A stretch of DNA of 64,000 bases from positions 124,001 to 188,000 of the forward strand of contig NZ_JAHSPF010000009.1 of NCBI RefSeq assembly GCF_019132875.1, in the 5' to 3' direction. The notes below the pieces were generated by a model that searched no databases, was not told the DNA's origin, and saw only the letters and a list, made by a program, of their open reading frames with translations. The stretch is from Erwinia phyllosphaerae (GTDB lineage: Bacteria; Pseudomonadota; Gammaproteobacteria; Enterobacterales; Enterobacteriaceae). A program made the translations under genes and the position numbers. Positions within the stretch are counted from its first letter, which is position 1, and each line of letters starts with the position of its first letter. Below, piece after piece: positions 31,192-39,557 of the stretch.

Positions 31192-33099
31192 ATGTCACAG
31201 ACAGTTATCACGACAGCATTTGAGCAGTGGAAAGCGCGCCAGGCGGAATCCGGTGAGCCGGTTTTACTGGATGGGTTTATTTTTGCGAACGTGCCGGGCC
31301 TCGATCCGGCTAAGCCGGTAGACCGCAGTGAGGGCATCCCGCCAGAGGCACAAATCGTTCACCGGCAGGCGGTCACGCGCAAAGGCGTGGTGAATCAGAA
31401 TGCGGTGGTGCATTCGGTGGTACTGGGCGCGGACACGGGCGATTTTACGTTTAACTGGATTGGCCTTGTGAACAGCGCAACCGGCACGCTGGCCATGATC
31501 GTACATGCCCCGGCACAGCAGAAGCTGAAAACCCGTGAAGGCCAGCAGGGCAACGTTCTGACACGTTCATTCCTGATGGAGTACAGCGGCGCACAGCAGG
31601 AAACCGGTATCAGTACGCCAGCGGAAACGTGGCAGATTGATTTCACCGCGCGCATGGGGGCGATGGATGAACGTCAGCGCCTGGAAAACAGCGATATTTA
31701 CGGCCCGGCTGCGTTTTTCGGTGATGGCTGGCTGGTCGGCAAAAGCGGCACACAGTTTTTTGTTTCCCGTGGTGCGGGATACGTGGGCGGGCTGCGTGCG
31801 CAGCTGGATGCGGACCAGAATATTACGGTCGGCGTGAAGCCGGTAAAAGTGTGGCTGGACGTGTGCTTTACCGGGACGCTGGCCAGCGTCTGGGGCGTGC
31901 AGAGCAAAATCACTGTGGCGGCTGATCTTGCTGATTATGAGCTGGATGGCGTGAAGCATTACGTGTCAGCGCTGGCGGGTATTGACGCCGCCGGGAACAT
32001 CACGGACCTGCGCCCTAAAGGGTCGCTGGATAATCAGCAGGCCACTGATGCGCTGAAAAAACATGAGCAATCACGCAATCACCCGGATGCGACACTGAAA
32101 GAGAAAGGCTTTGTTCAACTGAGCAGTGCAACAGACAGCGCCAGCGAAACGGCAGCAGCCACGCCTAAAGCCGTAAAAGCAGCAAACGACAATGCAAACT
32201 CGCGACTGAAGATATCTGAAAATCTTAAAGACCTTGCGGATAAAAACGAAGCGCGAAAGGCTCTTTCACTGGATCAGGTCGGTAACTACAAAGCCGTGCA
32301 GGCTAATGGCGGTAAACATTCTTCAGGCGCACACAGTATTTTTATTGACTGGGGCGATGACGGAAAGCTGCACGCGACAGTGGATACAACAGATGTAGGG
32401 GCGCTGTTTACCACGGCTAACCCGCCGAGTGCAGCACAGACAGGCGCTTATCCTGTCACCGGTGGCACGCTGAATGAGGAAGCCAGCGTTACCGTAATTT
32501 CAAATACTAAAAGTGGTAGTGCGGGGCAGGCACTTTACGCCCCTTTGTTTCGATCCTGTCTCAAAAACAGAGGCGGCGACAGGGATTTTAAGGATGGCGC
32601 GTCGGCCTGTTTTCGCATGGTTGAAGTTATCGGAAATTATGCGTTTGCAGAGGTTCTGGTGGATGGTTTTGGCGTGGTCCATTCCTTTGCATTCCGCAAT
32701 GACGGTAGTTTCAGGGCACCGGCCGCGCTTTACGCAGGAGGGGCCATTGTCTCTACCGATGGCAATGTTTACGGCTCTATCTGGGGAGGATGGATTAGCA
32801 ACTGGATTAACGGCCAGCTTGGTAACGTAAATAACACTATCAACGCGGTAAATGGCAGAGCTAATGATGCCTGGAACAAAGCAAATGATGCGCAGCTGAA
32901 CAGGGTTCAGGATGTTGCTCTGGGTGGTGAGGGCGCATTCCTCATTGTTAAAAACGGCCAGCAACGTGTTCCCGGTGGTTGTGTGATGACCGGCTGGAAT
33001 TATGAAGGCGACAATCCCGGCGGGGATACGGTGTTTTACCGTCCCATTCAGAAATATGTCCCGTCAATGGGATGGGTAAATGTAGGGCATACGGCATGA
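31192..33099 (+). CDS. Tail fibre protein
   Basis: 635 residues. The N-terminus is the conserved phage collar/fibre attachment domain (TVITTAFEQWKARQAESGEP, ANVPGLDPAKPVDRSEGIPP). The middle has the repeat-like fibre motif KGFVQLSSATDSASETAAAT, then PKAVKAANDNANSRL. The C-terminal receptor-binding region is Gly/Asn-rich and ends GDTVFYRPIQKYVPSMGWVN. It decides host range. Followed by its assembly chaperone. Confidence 0.85.
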   Translation: MSQTVITTAFEQWKARQAESGEPVLLDGFIFANVPGLDPAKPVDRSEGIPPEAQIVHRQAVTRKGVVNQNAVVHSVVLGADTGDFTFNWIGLVNSATGTLAMIVHAPAQQKLKTREGQQGNVLTRSFLMEYSGAQQETGISTPAETWQIDFTARMGAMDERQRLENSDIYGPAAFFGDGWLVGKSGTQFFVSRGAGYVGGLRAQLDADQNITVGVKPVKVWLDVCFTGTLASVWGVQSKITVAADLADYELDGVKHYVSALAGIDAAGNITDLRPKGSLDNQQATDALKKHEQSRNHPDATLKEKGFVQLSSATDSASETAAATPKAVKAANDNANSRLKISENLKDLADKNEARKALSLDQVGNYKAVQANGGKHSSGAHSIFIDWGDDGKLHATVDTTDVGALFTTANPPSAAQTGAYPVTGGTLNEEASVTVISNTKSGSAGQALYAPLFRSCLKNRGGDRDFKDGASACFRMVEVIGNYAFAEVLVDGFGVVHSFAFRNDGSFRAPAALYAGGAIVSTDGNVYGSIWGGWISNWINGQLGNVNNTINAVNGRANDAWNKANDAQLNRVQDVALGGEGAFLIVKNGQQRVPGGCVMTGWNYEGDNPGGDTVFYRPIQKYVPSMGWVNVGHTA

Positions 33100-33626
33100 T
33101 GTTAATACTCAAAAATTTCACGCAGTACATTCCGGAATATGCGGATTTAATGATCCCCGCGCTTTATTTTCAGAGTGAGAAAGGTGAGGACTGGTATTTT
33201 CACCGTATGCGCTTCAGCGATGACACGCTTAAAGTCTGCTTTGACAGCGACGGCGTGATCCGTTCTTTCGGGTTTGACGCATCGCGCCTTTACCCTGGCG
33301 GATATTCCGTTGCTGAAGTCGAAAAAGAAGCGGTTCCCGAAGGTATCTCAATTGATGGTTCATGGATGTTTGACGGTTCCGCAATCGTCCCGCGCACCTA
33401 CACCCAGGCTGAAAGGGTTGAGCTGGCAGATAAAAAACGCCTGTCACTTATTGCTGATGCGGTTGCAGAAATGTCCCCGCTACTGGATGCGGTTGAGCTG
33501 GGCAGAGCAACCGCTGAGCAGTCTGCCCGTCTGACAGCGCTGAAAAATTACCGCCTTGATCTGATTGAGCTTGATGTTTCAGACCCGGATAACATTGTAT
33601 GGCCGGAGCTGAATGATGTGGCGTGA
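33096..33626 (+). CDS. Tail fibre assembly protein (gpG-like)
   Basis: 176 residues from ATG 33096, overlapping the fibre stop. N-terminal LKNFTQYIPEYADLMIPALY, middle GEDWYFHRMRFSDDTLKVCF, C-terminal ALKNYRLDLIELDVSDPDNI ending VWPELNDVA: the phage tail fibre assembly (Tfa/gpG) pattern, including the ...P..I.WP ending. Needed to trimerise the fibre. Confidence 0.85.
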   Translation: MMLILKNFTQYIPEYADLMIPALYFQSEKGEDWYFHRMRFSDDTLKVCFDSDGVIRSFGFDASRLYPGGYSVAEVEKEAVPEGISIDGSWMFDGSAIVPRTYTQAERVELADKKRLSLIADAVAEMSPLLDAVELGRATAEQSARLTALKNYRLDLIELDVSDPDNIVWPELNDVA

Positions 33627-34341
33627 GGCGCGGCTGGCGCTGACGGATGCAGTGACCGCGCTGAACTGCAGCATGGTCCCGGTGCATCCGTGGATTTACG
33701 GGCTGGGACAGCAAACCGATAACGGCGCGTATCTGAGTCCGGTTAACGCCACGGCCTATCTGGCGCAGAAGCTGGCAGGCATCGGCGGAAAGTCTGACGT
33801 GGTGATTCTGATGGTGGCCAGCCAGACGCATGACAGTTTTATGTCCTCACTGAACCAGCTGACTGAGGTTTTTCCGGCACCAGCGTTTGTGCAGGTAAAG
33901 CGGCTGGCGCAGTCAGCCGCCACGCTGGCCACGGAAAAGATGCAGCTGCCTGCAGGTATGAGCGCTGCGCTGCCGCCGTCAGTGCCGCTGTCCGTGCCAT
34001 CCAGCCGCGCCGCGTTTGCAGCCGCTGCCGTGAAACAGGCACAGAGCGAAGCAGGCGCGGCGGCAGGGCTTGACGGGCTGAAAGCGCAGCTGGCTGCGTT
34101 TGGCCAGAAACGTGATGCCATGCTGGCAGACATTGCCGCCGGGCTGGGCGATCTGCAGGGCAAAAGCGCACGGGCATGGGTGTTTACCGGCAGCGGCGAT
34201 GTGGTGACTACGCTCACGCAGCTGGTGAAAGACATTCCGCAGCCGTCCGCTGTGCATACGGCTGCGGTGATGCTGGTCGGTGACAATCTTGAAGGAATAA
34301 GAGGCATGATCCATGAGTACAAACCCGACGCTGGCGCTTAA
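33616..34341 (+). CDS. Hypothetical HP1-type tail module protein
   Basis: 241 residues, starting MWREARLALTDAVTALNCSM; overlaps both neighbours. It is Ala/Ser-rich (SSRAAFAAAAVKQAQSEAGA, LAAFGQKRDAMLADIAAGLG) with a glycine-containing VFTGSGDVVTTLTQLVKDIP. It occurs between fibre assembly and baseplate genes in HP1-like tail modules. No function is assigned with confidence. Confidence 0.65.
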   Translation: MWREARLALTDAVTALNCSMVPVHPWIYGLGQQTDNGAYLSPVNATAYLAQKLAGIGGKSDVVILMVASQTHDSFMSSLNQLTEVFPAPAFVQVKRLAQSAATLATEKMQLPAGMSAALPPSVPLSVPSSRAAFAAAAVKQAQSEAGAAAGLDGLKAQLAAFGQKRDAMLADIAAGLGDLQGKSARAWVFTGSGDVVTTLTQLVKDIPQPSAVHTAAVMLVGDNLEGIRGMIHEYKPDAGA

Positions 34342-34858
34342 CGGTGAGGGCATCCCGCTTAAAAATATGCGGGTTACCGTTTCAATGGCTTTTCAGGACA
34401 AAGACCAGTCCGGGCAGACCAGTTCAACGGCAAAGGCAGAGCAGGGCATCAAGGGAAAAGAGCTGCGGATCAGCGGCGAAATCGGGTTCAGTGATATTGC
34501 CCTGCTGAAGCGCATTTTTGAGCTGGCGTCTGCAACTGATGCCAGTGGCCAGCGGCAGAAATACCGCGTGGCGCATGAGGTGGCGCGCGCGGTGAGTTTT
34601 CGCGAGGCGACTTTCACTGGCAACGTGGACGCACCACAGCAGGAAGGAAAAATGTCCTGGCTGATAACGTTCACGCTGACTGAGCATGTAAGCGTTCAGG
34701 AAAAGCGCGAAGCGCGCGCAAGCGGTAAAACTACGGCCACGAAACAGACCGGCAGCGGCAGCGCGGGCGGCAGAGGGCAGGCCGCAGGCGAGAGTGAAGA
34801 ACAAATGACGTGGTTTGAGCGCAAAGTGCTTAAGCCGGTGAATGACGCACTGGAATAG
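34313..34858 (+). CDS. Baseplate complex protein (HP1 type)
   Basis: 181 residues. The beta-rich N-terminal half with LALNGEGIPLKNMRVTVSMA, then GKELRISGEIGFSDIALLKR and WLITFTLTEHVSVQEKREAR resembles a LysM/gp53-like adaptor near the tail hub. The basic, Gly-rich linker leads to the helical end TWFERKVLKPVNDALE. Conserved next to the hub gene in HP1-like modules; the exact role is inferred. Confidence 0.65.
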   Translation: MSTNPTLALNGEGIPLKNMRVTVSMAFQDKDQSGQTSSTAKAEQGIKGKELRISGEIGFSDIALLKRIFELASATDASGQRQKYRVAHEVARAVSFREATFTGNVDAPQQEGKMSWLITFTLTEHVSVQEKREARASGKTTATKQTGSGSAGGRGQAAGESEEQMTWFERKVLKPVNDALE

Positions 34859-34860
34859 CG

Positions 34861-36537
34861 ATGAAACCTGTAACCCGGCTTTACCTGTCAACTGACGAAG
34901 TGCATCTGACGGATGCCGCTCTGGTACTGGAGCTTAACAGCTGTGGCCGTGGTTTTATCACGGCAAAGACCAGCACGGATTACACCGGCAAAATGGTCCG
35001 CATTGACACCGGCTACCCTGACCGGCTGCTGCGCTGGTTTACCGGATACGTTGAGCGCTCGCAGCCTTCAGAAACCGGCTATCAGCGCCTTTTCATCCGG
35101 GAGCTGTGCGGCGTATTTGATCGCGCCTGGCCGTGCGCATTTCAGCACCCGACGCTTCGCCAGATTGCCGCCTGGCTGGAAGAACACAGCGGCCTGACCG
35201 TCACCGTGCCGCAGGCAGATTACAGCGACAGGCCGATCCCGCACTTCACGCACAGCGGCACGGGATTTCAGCTGCTGGCCAGTCTGGGGCGCGCCTTCGG
35301 GATTAATGATTACATCTGGTATCAGCTGCCTGATGGCAGCATGTATCTGGGCGGCGCTGAAAAGGCACTGTTTGCCGGTAAGCCGGTGGATATTCCGCCG
35401 GAGTTCAGCCAGTCCACTGCCGGTGGCAATACGATGACCGTACCTGTGATCCAGTCACTTCGTCCGGGCGTGGAGGTGAACGGCCAGCGCGTGACAAAAG
35501 TGCAGCTGAACAGCGACACCATGACAATCACCTGGACGCCGCGAAACCGCACAACAGGTCAGCCGCTGCAGAAAACACCCGTGCAGCGTCAGGTTGAAAG
35601 CCATTACCCGGAGCTGGCCAGCGGCCTGCACCTGCCTAAAATGGCGCGCGTTGTTGCCCCGACAGAGGCGGTTAAAAGCGGAAACTTTGCTGACCCCTTC
35701 AGGCCACGCTATGCCGTCGATCTGCAGCTGCTTGATGCTGACGGCAATCCGGACGGCAGTACGCCGGTTTATCCTGCCGTGCCGTTACCCGTACCGATGG
35801 CCGGTAATGATTCCGGTATGTTCCAGTTCCCGCCAGAGGGTACGCTGGTTGAGGTCGGTTTTACCGGCGGACGCCCGGACAAGCCGTTTGTGCGCCAGAC
35901 GATGCCGGAAGGGACCAGTCTGCCGGACGTTAAGCCGGGCGAACAGCTGCAGCAGCAGCGCGCGGAAGTATCACAGCGGGTAACACAGGCGGGAGACTGG
36001 GAGCGCCAGACCGATCAGGCCATCCGTGAAACGTCCATGAGCCGGGAGGTTAAAGCCGATACTGAAAAGCGTGAGCTGATCAGCAGGGAAACGACTGTGA
36101 AAGCAACGGACAGGACCACGGTGATCGGCACGGCGTCACTGATGGCCGGAGCCATTCAGCACGTTACAACCGGCAGTTACAGCGTGGCCGCGCAGCAGAG
36201 CCAGCTGATTAAAGTGGGCGGTAATGCGGAAACAGACGTCACCGGCAGCGCGGCGATAAAAGTCGGTCAGGCACTGACTGAGAAAATTGGCCAGCTGCGC
36301 CAGAGCATTGCCGGGACGCGTCAGGAAATTATCGCGCCGGTGGTGTGGATTGGTTCAGAGAAGATTAACGTGGCCCAGCTGATGCTTGATACCGTGGCAC
36401 TTGTGCAGCAGCTGGCTGAACAACTGGCCAGTCATACGCACCCGTCAACAGGACAGCCCACGAACAGCAGCGCTATCGGGCAGAGTGGCCAGCAGGCTGC
36501 TGCGCTTAGTAAGAAGTATTCCCCCGTCATTGGCTAA
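34861..36537 (+). CDS. Tail hub/spike protein (gpD-gpV fusion, VgrG-like)
   Basis: 558 residues. The N-terminal part (about 1-200) resembles the gpD/gp27 hub (RIDTGYPDRLLRWFTGYVER, TLRQIAAWLEEHSGLTVTVP). Then an OB-fold/gp5-like domain (PVPMAGNDSGMFQFPPEGTL, VEVGFTGGRPDKPFVRQTMP) and a spike/tail (GSAAIKVGQALTEKIGQLRQ) with the C-terminal ASHTHPSTGQPT. It combines functions split between D and V in P2, as VgrG does in T6SS. Last late gene; a terminator follows. Confidence 0.8.
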   Translation: MKPVTRLYLSTDEVHLTDAALVLELNSCGRGFITAKTSTDYTGKMVRIDTGYPDRLLRWFTGYVERSQPSETGYQRLFIRELCGVFDRAWPCAFQHPTLRQIAAWLEEHSGLTVTVPQADYSDRPIPHFTHSGTGFQLLASLGRAFGINDYIWYQLPDGSMYLGGAEKALFAGKPVDIPPEFSQSTAGGNTMTVPVIQSLRPGVEVNGQRVTKVQLNSDTMTITWTPRNRTTGQPLQKTPVQRQVESHYPELASGLHLPKMARVVAPTEAVKSGNFADPFRPRYAVDLQLLDADGNPDGSTPVYPAVPLPVPMAGNDSGMFQFPPEGTLVEVGFTGGRPDKPFVRQTMPEGTSLPDVKPGEQLQQQRAEVSQRVTQAGDWERQTDQAIRETSMSREVKADTEKRELISRETTVKATDRTTVIGTASLMAGAIQHVTTGSYSVAAQQSQLIKVGGNAETDVTGSAAIKVGQALTEKIGQLRQSIAGTRQEIIAPVVWIGSEKINVAQLMLDTVALVQQLAEQLASHTHPSTGQPTNSSAIGQSGQQAAALSKKYSPVIG

Positions 36538-36550
36538 GCCATCACACTGA

Positions 36551-36574
36551 CCCGCTATCACAGCGGGTTTTTTA
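36551..36574 (+). terminator. Terminator of the late operon
   Basis: CCCGCT...AGCGGG stem followed by a T-run, 14 bp after the hub gene stop. Confidence 0.8.
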
Positions 36575-37064
36575 TTACCTGTCACCAGAGCGCCTCAGCC
36601 GCACTATGCGTCACGCACATGCGCAGCCATCTCGCACGCCAACCATAGATAGATCATCCGCACAGCGTGGCACTGGCTGCGCGTCAGCCCCGGCAAAATA
36701 ATCGCTGCGCAGACAAAATCGGCGCTACACCGCACCCGCCTGCAGGTTTTGCATCACGAAAATTTTTCAGTTTTATTTTTTTACAAAGGGCGTGGCCAGA
36801 CCGCGCCAGTACTGGGGTTCTGCCGGAGTTCGCCAACTGAAAAGAGCGAAAAGAATTTCAGTGTTTTTCAGTTTTCTGGATCTCTGTTGGATCTCAGGAT
36901 AAATGCAAGTTGTTGAATTTGAATGATATTAAAAATATTACTTCACCTTTTAGATCTCAAGTGGATCTCAGTAAATCTAAGTGAGTAAACCGCCAGCGTA
37001 GACAGGGCAAGGGCTGGCGAGGTTTCAGGTCATTTTACAAAACTGAAAACCTCAGTAAGCTATA
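36575..37064. other. Non-coding stretch, possible cos region
   Basis: No gene is supported. The first part is GC-rich with several GCGC/CGCACA motifs and a GGGCGTGGCC segment near 36788; the last 200 bp are A+T-rich with four similar GGATCTC/AGATCTC words (36890-36970). In HP1-type genome order, cos lies at the end of the late operon, so it could be here; I cannot identify the cut site. Confidence 0.35.
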
Positions 37065-37084
37065 TACTGTTTTTATGTACAGTA
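37065..37084. promoter_or_regulatory. Second LexA (SOS) box, upstream of 37109
   Basis: TACTGTTTTTATGTACAGTA: CTGT-N8-ACAG with the preferred flanking TA on both sides and an A/T-rich spacer. It lies 24 bp before the ATG of the small accessory gene. Confidence 0.85.
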
Positions 37085-37108
37085 CTGCTGTTGGCAAGGG
37101 GCGAAAAA

Positions 37109-37402
37109 ATGCGACGGTTTTCACTTAATGGCGCGCTTTTTATGTTTATGGAGCGAGGAGAAAAGCTAACTGACGATGCGATCTGGAATGACCGCTGGGG
37201 ACCGGGTAGCAGATACGTTCTATGGCCACGTGGGGAGTTTTGGGATGTGCGATTCATGCAGGTTAAAAATAATAAACTGGAGTGGATCCAGGTTGCAGAT
37301 GAGCCATTCAAAAGCCGCGATGCAGCTTGGCAAGTTGCTTATGCTGATTGGGAAAAGCGTATGGAAGCTTTTGAAATAATAAGAAAGACCATACGAGAGT
37401 AA
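37109..37402 (+). CDS. Small SOS-controlled accessory protein
   Basis: 97 residues from ATG 37109, preceded by AAGGGG; the frame opens at TTG 37091. Aromatic, soluble: MRRFSLNGALFMFMERGEKL, NDRWGPGSRYVLWPRGEFWD, WQVAYADWEKRMEAFEIIRK. No family recognised. A LexA box directly upstream predicts induction by DNA damage. It is separate from the late operon (terminator at 36551) and has lower G+C than the structural genes, so it is probably cargo or a second antirepressor-like gene. Confidence 0.65.
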   Translation: MRRFSLNGALFMFMERGEKLTDDAIWNDRWGPGSRYVLWPRGEFWDVRFMQVKNNKLEWIQVADEPFKSRDAAWQVAYADWEKRMEAFEIIRKTIRE

Positions 37403-37682
37403 TTGCAAACTGAAATCTTAATCAGCATATGAAATTAATAGATATTTTATCGGATTTTGATTACTTTGAGTGTTAAAAGAATTGTGTGCTTTAATTTTCA
37501 TTGGTGCCCAAAAAAGTAAATTGAAAGCAACTTAATTCAAATTATTAGTCGTATTATCGCATATTAAAGCTTAACTGTGATGAAGCAGGTTTTTTTCTTC
37601 AGAAGTCATTGGATAGCAGCAGAAGTTCTGTTAAGAATAATTTAACGTTGACGATTTATTTAATCGGACTTAGGAGGTGAGC
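37403..37682. other. A+T-rich gap before SEFIR gene
   Basis: About 280 bp of A+T-rich sequence with no supported gene; it must contain the promoter of the SEFIR-domain gene. A strong AGGAGG at 37672-37677 belongs to that gene. Confidence 0.4.
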
Positions 37683-38594
37683 GTGTTTAATTTGTTAATG
37701 TCTGCTGCAGAAGGTACTTGGGATGAGCCAACATGGGTAATCCAGGAGTCAAGATTTTTAGAATATACACATGATGCTATCAAAGATAAGTTTAAAAACT
37801 TAAACGATGAAGTTATTGACAAGATTAAAACGTTTCCAGCACTTTTTTGTTATGAGAGTTATGTTAATGCGCCAGCCAAAGTTGGGCAAATAACTGAAAT
37901 ACAAAGAAGGTTTGGTGAGTTAAAAATAACTTTCTCTATACAAAAAGAAATTCCTGAAATCCCTTACGCTCAGCTTTTCCAGATGTTTCCAGATATTGAC
38001 GTACACCCTTATGGATTTGAGATTAATCGTCATCACTGGGCTATAAAAGACGTAAATTTAATTGAGGTGTTAAAAAAGCATGGTTTTGTGAAAAACCAAG
38101 TTCTACTTTCACAACCTAGGCCACCCAAAATATTTATTACTTATTCGTGGGACTCACCTGAACATAAACAGTGGGTTGCTGCATTTGCCGGTAGTTTAAG
38201 GCAAAACGGATTAGATGTGACCTTAGATCAATGGCATCTGAGAGGTGGAGAGGATATGTCGGTATTTATGGAGCGATCTATAAGGGAAGCAGACCGGGTT
38301 TTGGTGATCTGTTCAGCGAACTATTGCCGGAAAGCACGAGAGCGAGTGGGAGGAGTTGGTTATGAGAGTCACATCCTTACAAACGAAATCTTACAACAAA
38401 TGGATACTACCAAATTTATTCCTATAATCAGGAGCTTGCCAGATACAAACGCTTTGCCGCCTGCCCTACAAGGTCGATATTACTTTAATCTTGAAGAAGG
38501 GGAGGCGTACAACATTCAATTCCATCTTCTGCTACGCGAATTACACAATGCGCCAATGCCAATACCGCCTATTGGTACAAATCCATTTTTATAA
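37683..38594 (+). CDS. SEFIR/TIR-domain protein (candidate anti-phage effector)
   Basis: 303 residues if started at GTG 37683, five bases after AGGAGG (an in-frame GTG at 37677 lies inside that site). The C-terminal half (about 152-300) is a SEFIR domain, the bacterial TIR-like fold: PPKIFITYSWDSPEHKQWVA, LDVTLDQWHLRGGEDMSVFM, ERSIREADRVLVICSANYCR, GGVGYESHILTNEI. The N-terminal half (about 1-145) is an unrecognised mixed alpha/beta domain that may sense infection. SEFIR/TIR defence proteins kill infected cells by NAD+ depletion (established for the family). Stand-alone gene, low G+C, between the late genes and attR, a usual cargo site. Confidence 0.8.
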   Translation: MFNLLMSAAEGTWDEPTWVIQESRFLEYTHDAIKDKFKNLNDEVIDKIKTFPALFCYESYVNAPAKVGQITEIQRRFGELKITFSIQKEIPEIPYAQLFQMFPDIDVHPYGFEINRHHWAIKDVNLIEVLKKHGFVKNQVLLSQPRPPKIFITYSWDSPEHKQWVAAFAGSLRQNGLDVTLDQWHLRGGEDMSVFMERSIREADRVLVICSANYCRKARERVGGVGYESHILTNEILQQMDTTKFIPIIRSLPDTNALPPALQGRYYFNLEEGEAYNIQFHLLLRELHNAPMPIPPIGTNPFL

Positions 38595-38738
38595 TTTTAG
38601 CGTATTAAGGTGTAAACCTAATGACTAAAGCACGGCACAAAATGAGCCGGGGGGACAAAAAAGGGACACTGAGGTTCTGGAAATAAAAAAGCCACCCTCG
38701 AAAGGCTGGCTTAATGCCCTGTTTTTACAGGATAAATT

Positions 38739-38783
38739 TGGTGGCCCCTGCTGGGTTTGAACCAGCGACCAAGCGATTATGAG
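38739..38783. repeat. attR (3' half of tRNA-Ile)
   Basis: Matches attL at 7274-7318 with 43 of 45 identical bases; the 27 bp at 38757-38783 are identical and contain the anticodon arm side. The phage supplies the replaced 3' end of the gene. Confidence 0.85.
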
Positions 38784-38814
38784 TCGCCTGCTCTAACCAC
38801 TGAGCTAAGGGGCC
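38739..38814 (-). tRNA. ileX: tRNA-Ile (CAU anticodon, lysidine-modified type)
   Basis: 76-nt cloverleaf with encoded CCA: GGCCCCTTAGCTCAGT...CTCATAA...GGTTCAAACCC...GGGGCCACCA. CAU anticodon but the body is that of tRNA-Ile2, read as AUA after lysidine modification. Its 3' half is the attR of the prophage; two T-stem bases differ from the original host copy left at attL, which pairs normally, so the tRNA stays functional. Confidence 0.93.
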
Positions 38815-38987
38815 TGTGGCGCGGGATTATAATGTAACTTGCCGCTGCAATCCAGCGATCCGCTGCTGAGTGCCTGTTTTTTGCGCATATCCTTAAGCAT
38901 TGTAACTGTTTAAATAACAATCCGTTACCTGAGCGTTATCTCCCGTGTGTATCTCTGTATCCAGCCCCGTTAAAGCAGGTCGCTTCC

Positions 38988-39557
38988 TTACTTATCATCA
39001 CCGGTAATAATAGGTGGATGATAAATCGCCGTGCTCCAGTAACGGCTGCTGGCATGTTTTTCGGCCATCCAGCCCTGTTTGCGCAGCTGGCGGGCAATCA
39101 GCTTATTCATAATGCCGTGTCCGGCCAGCAGCACATTGCCGCGTGCGGAAAGCGCGATCAGCTTCGCAGCAGCCTGTTCTGCTCGCTGCTCGGCCTGCTG
39201 ATAAGATTCCACAGAACCGGCATAGCCGCACAGCCACATCAGGCGTAATGCAAAAAGCCAGAGAGAAGGAGGAAGGTTAGGGTAGCCCAGACGCATGATG
39301 GGCAGCGAAACCTCACTAAAAAGAGGATCGACAGCATCAAGTTCCAGCCCCAGCTTTTCCAGTGAAGAACGCGCGCGCGGCAGCGGGCTGGCGACAATAT
39401 AATTCGCCGTGGCGGCAACTTCCCGGCACCTGTCCGGCGGCATGTCCGCCACCAGCGACATATCGTAGGCTTCGCACCATTCGGCCATTGCCAGCGCGGG
39501 CAGGCGACCGCCGGAATGATGATCGGGTTTCCCGTGGCGCATAAGAATGATGGTCAT
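38988..39557 (-). CDS. Histidine phosphatase family protein
   Basis: 189 residues from ATG 39557 (MTIILMRHGKPDHHSGGRLP), with a GAGG site; the frame open to 39617 is too long for the family. The RHG phospho-histidine motif LMRHGKP is at residues 5-11, the second histidine is in LLAGHGIMNKLIA, and the conserved Arg is in ASPLPRARSS. Phosphoglycerate-mutase-like phosphatase; the substrate is unknown. Single gene beside the tRNA. Confidence 0.85.
   Translation of the reverse strand: MTIILMRHGKPDHHSGGRLPALAMAEWCEAYDMSLVADMPPDRCREVAATANYIVASPLPRARSSLEKLGLELDAVDPLFSEVSLPIMRLGYPNLPPSLWLFALRLMWLCGYAGSVESYQQAEQRAEQAAAKLIALSARGNVLLAGHGIMNKLIARQLRKQGWMAEKHASSRYWSTAIYHPPIITGDDK

Larger units (their letters stand above)
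7274..38783. mobile_element. P2/186/HP1-related prophage (about 31.5 kb, apparently complete)
   Basis: It is bounded by a repeat of the 3' half of tRNA-Ile(CAU). It contains integrase, repressor, Cox, CII, Fil-like, Dam, gpA, Ogr-like, portal, terminase, scaffold, capsid, tail, lysis and baseplate genes with no visible inactivating mutations. Control genes resemble phage 186, head genes P2, and tail genes HP1. Accessory genes sit between int and cI and between the hub gene and attR. Confidence 0.9.
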
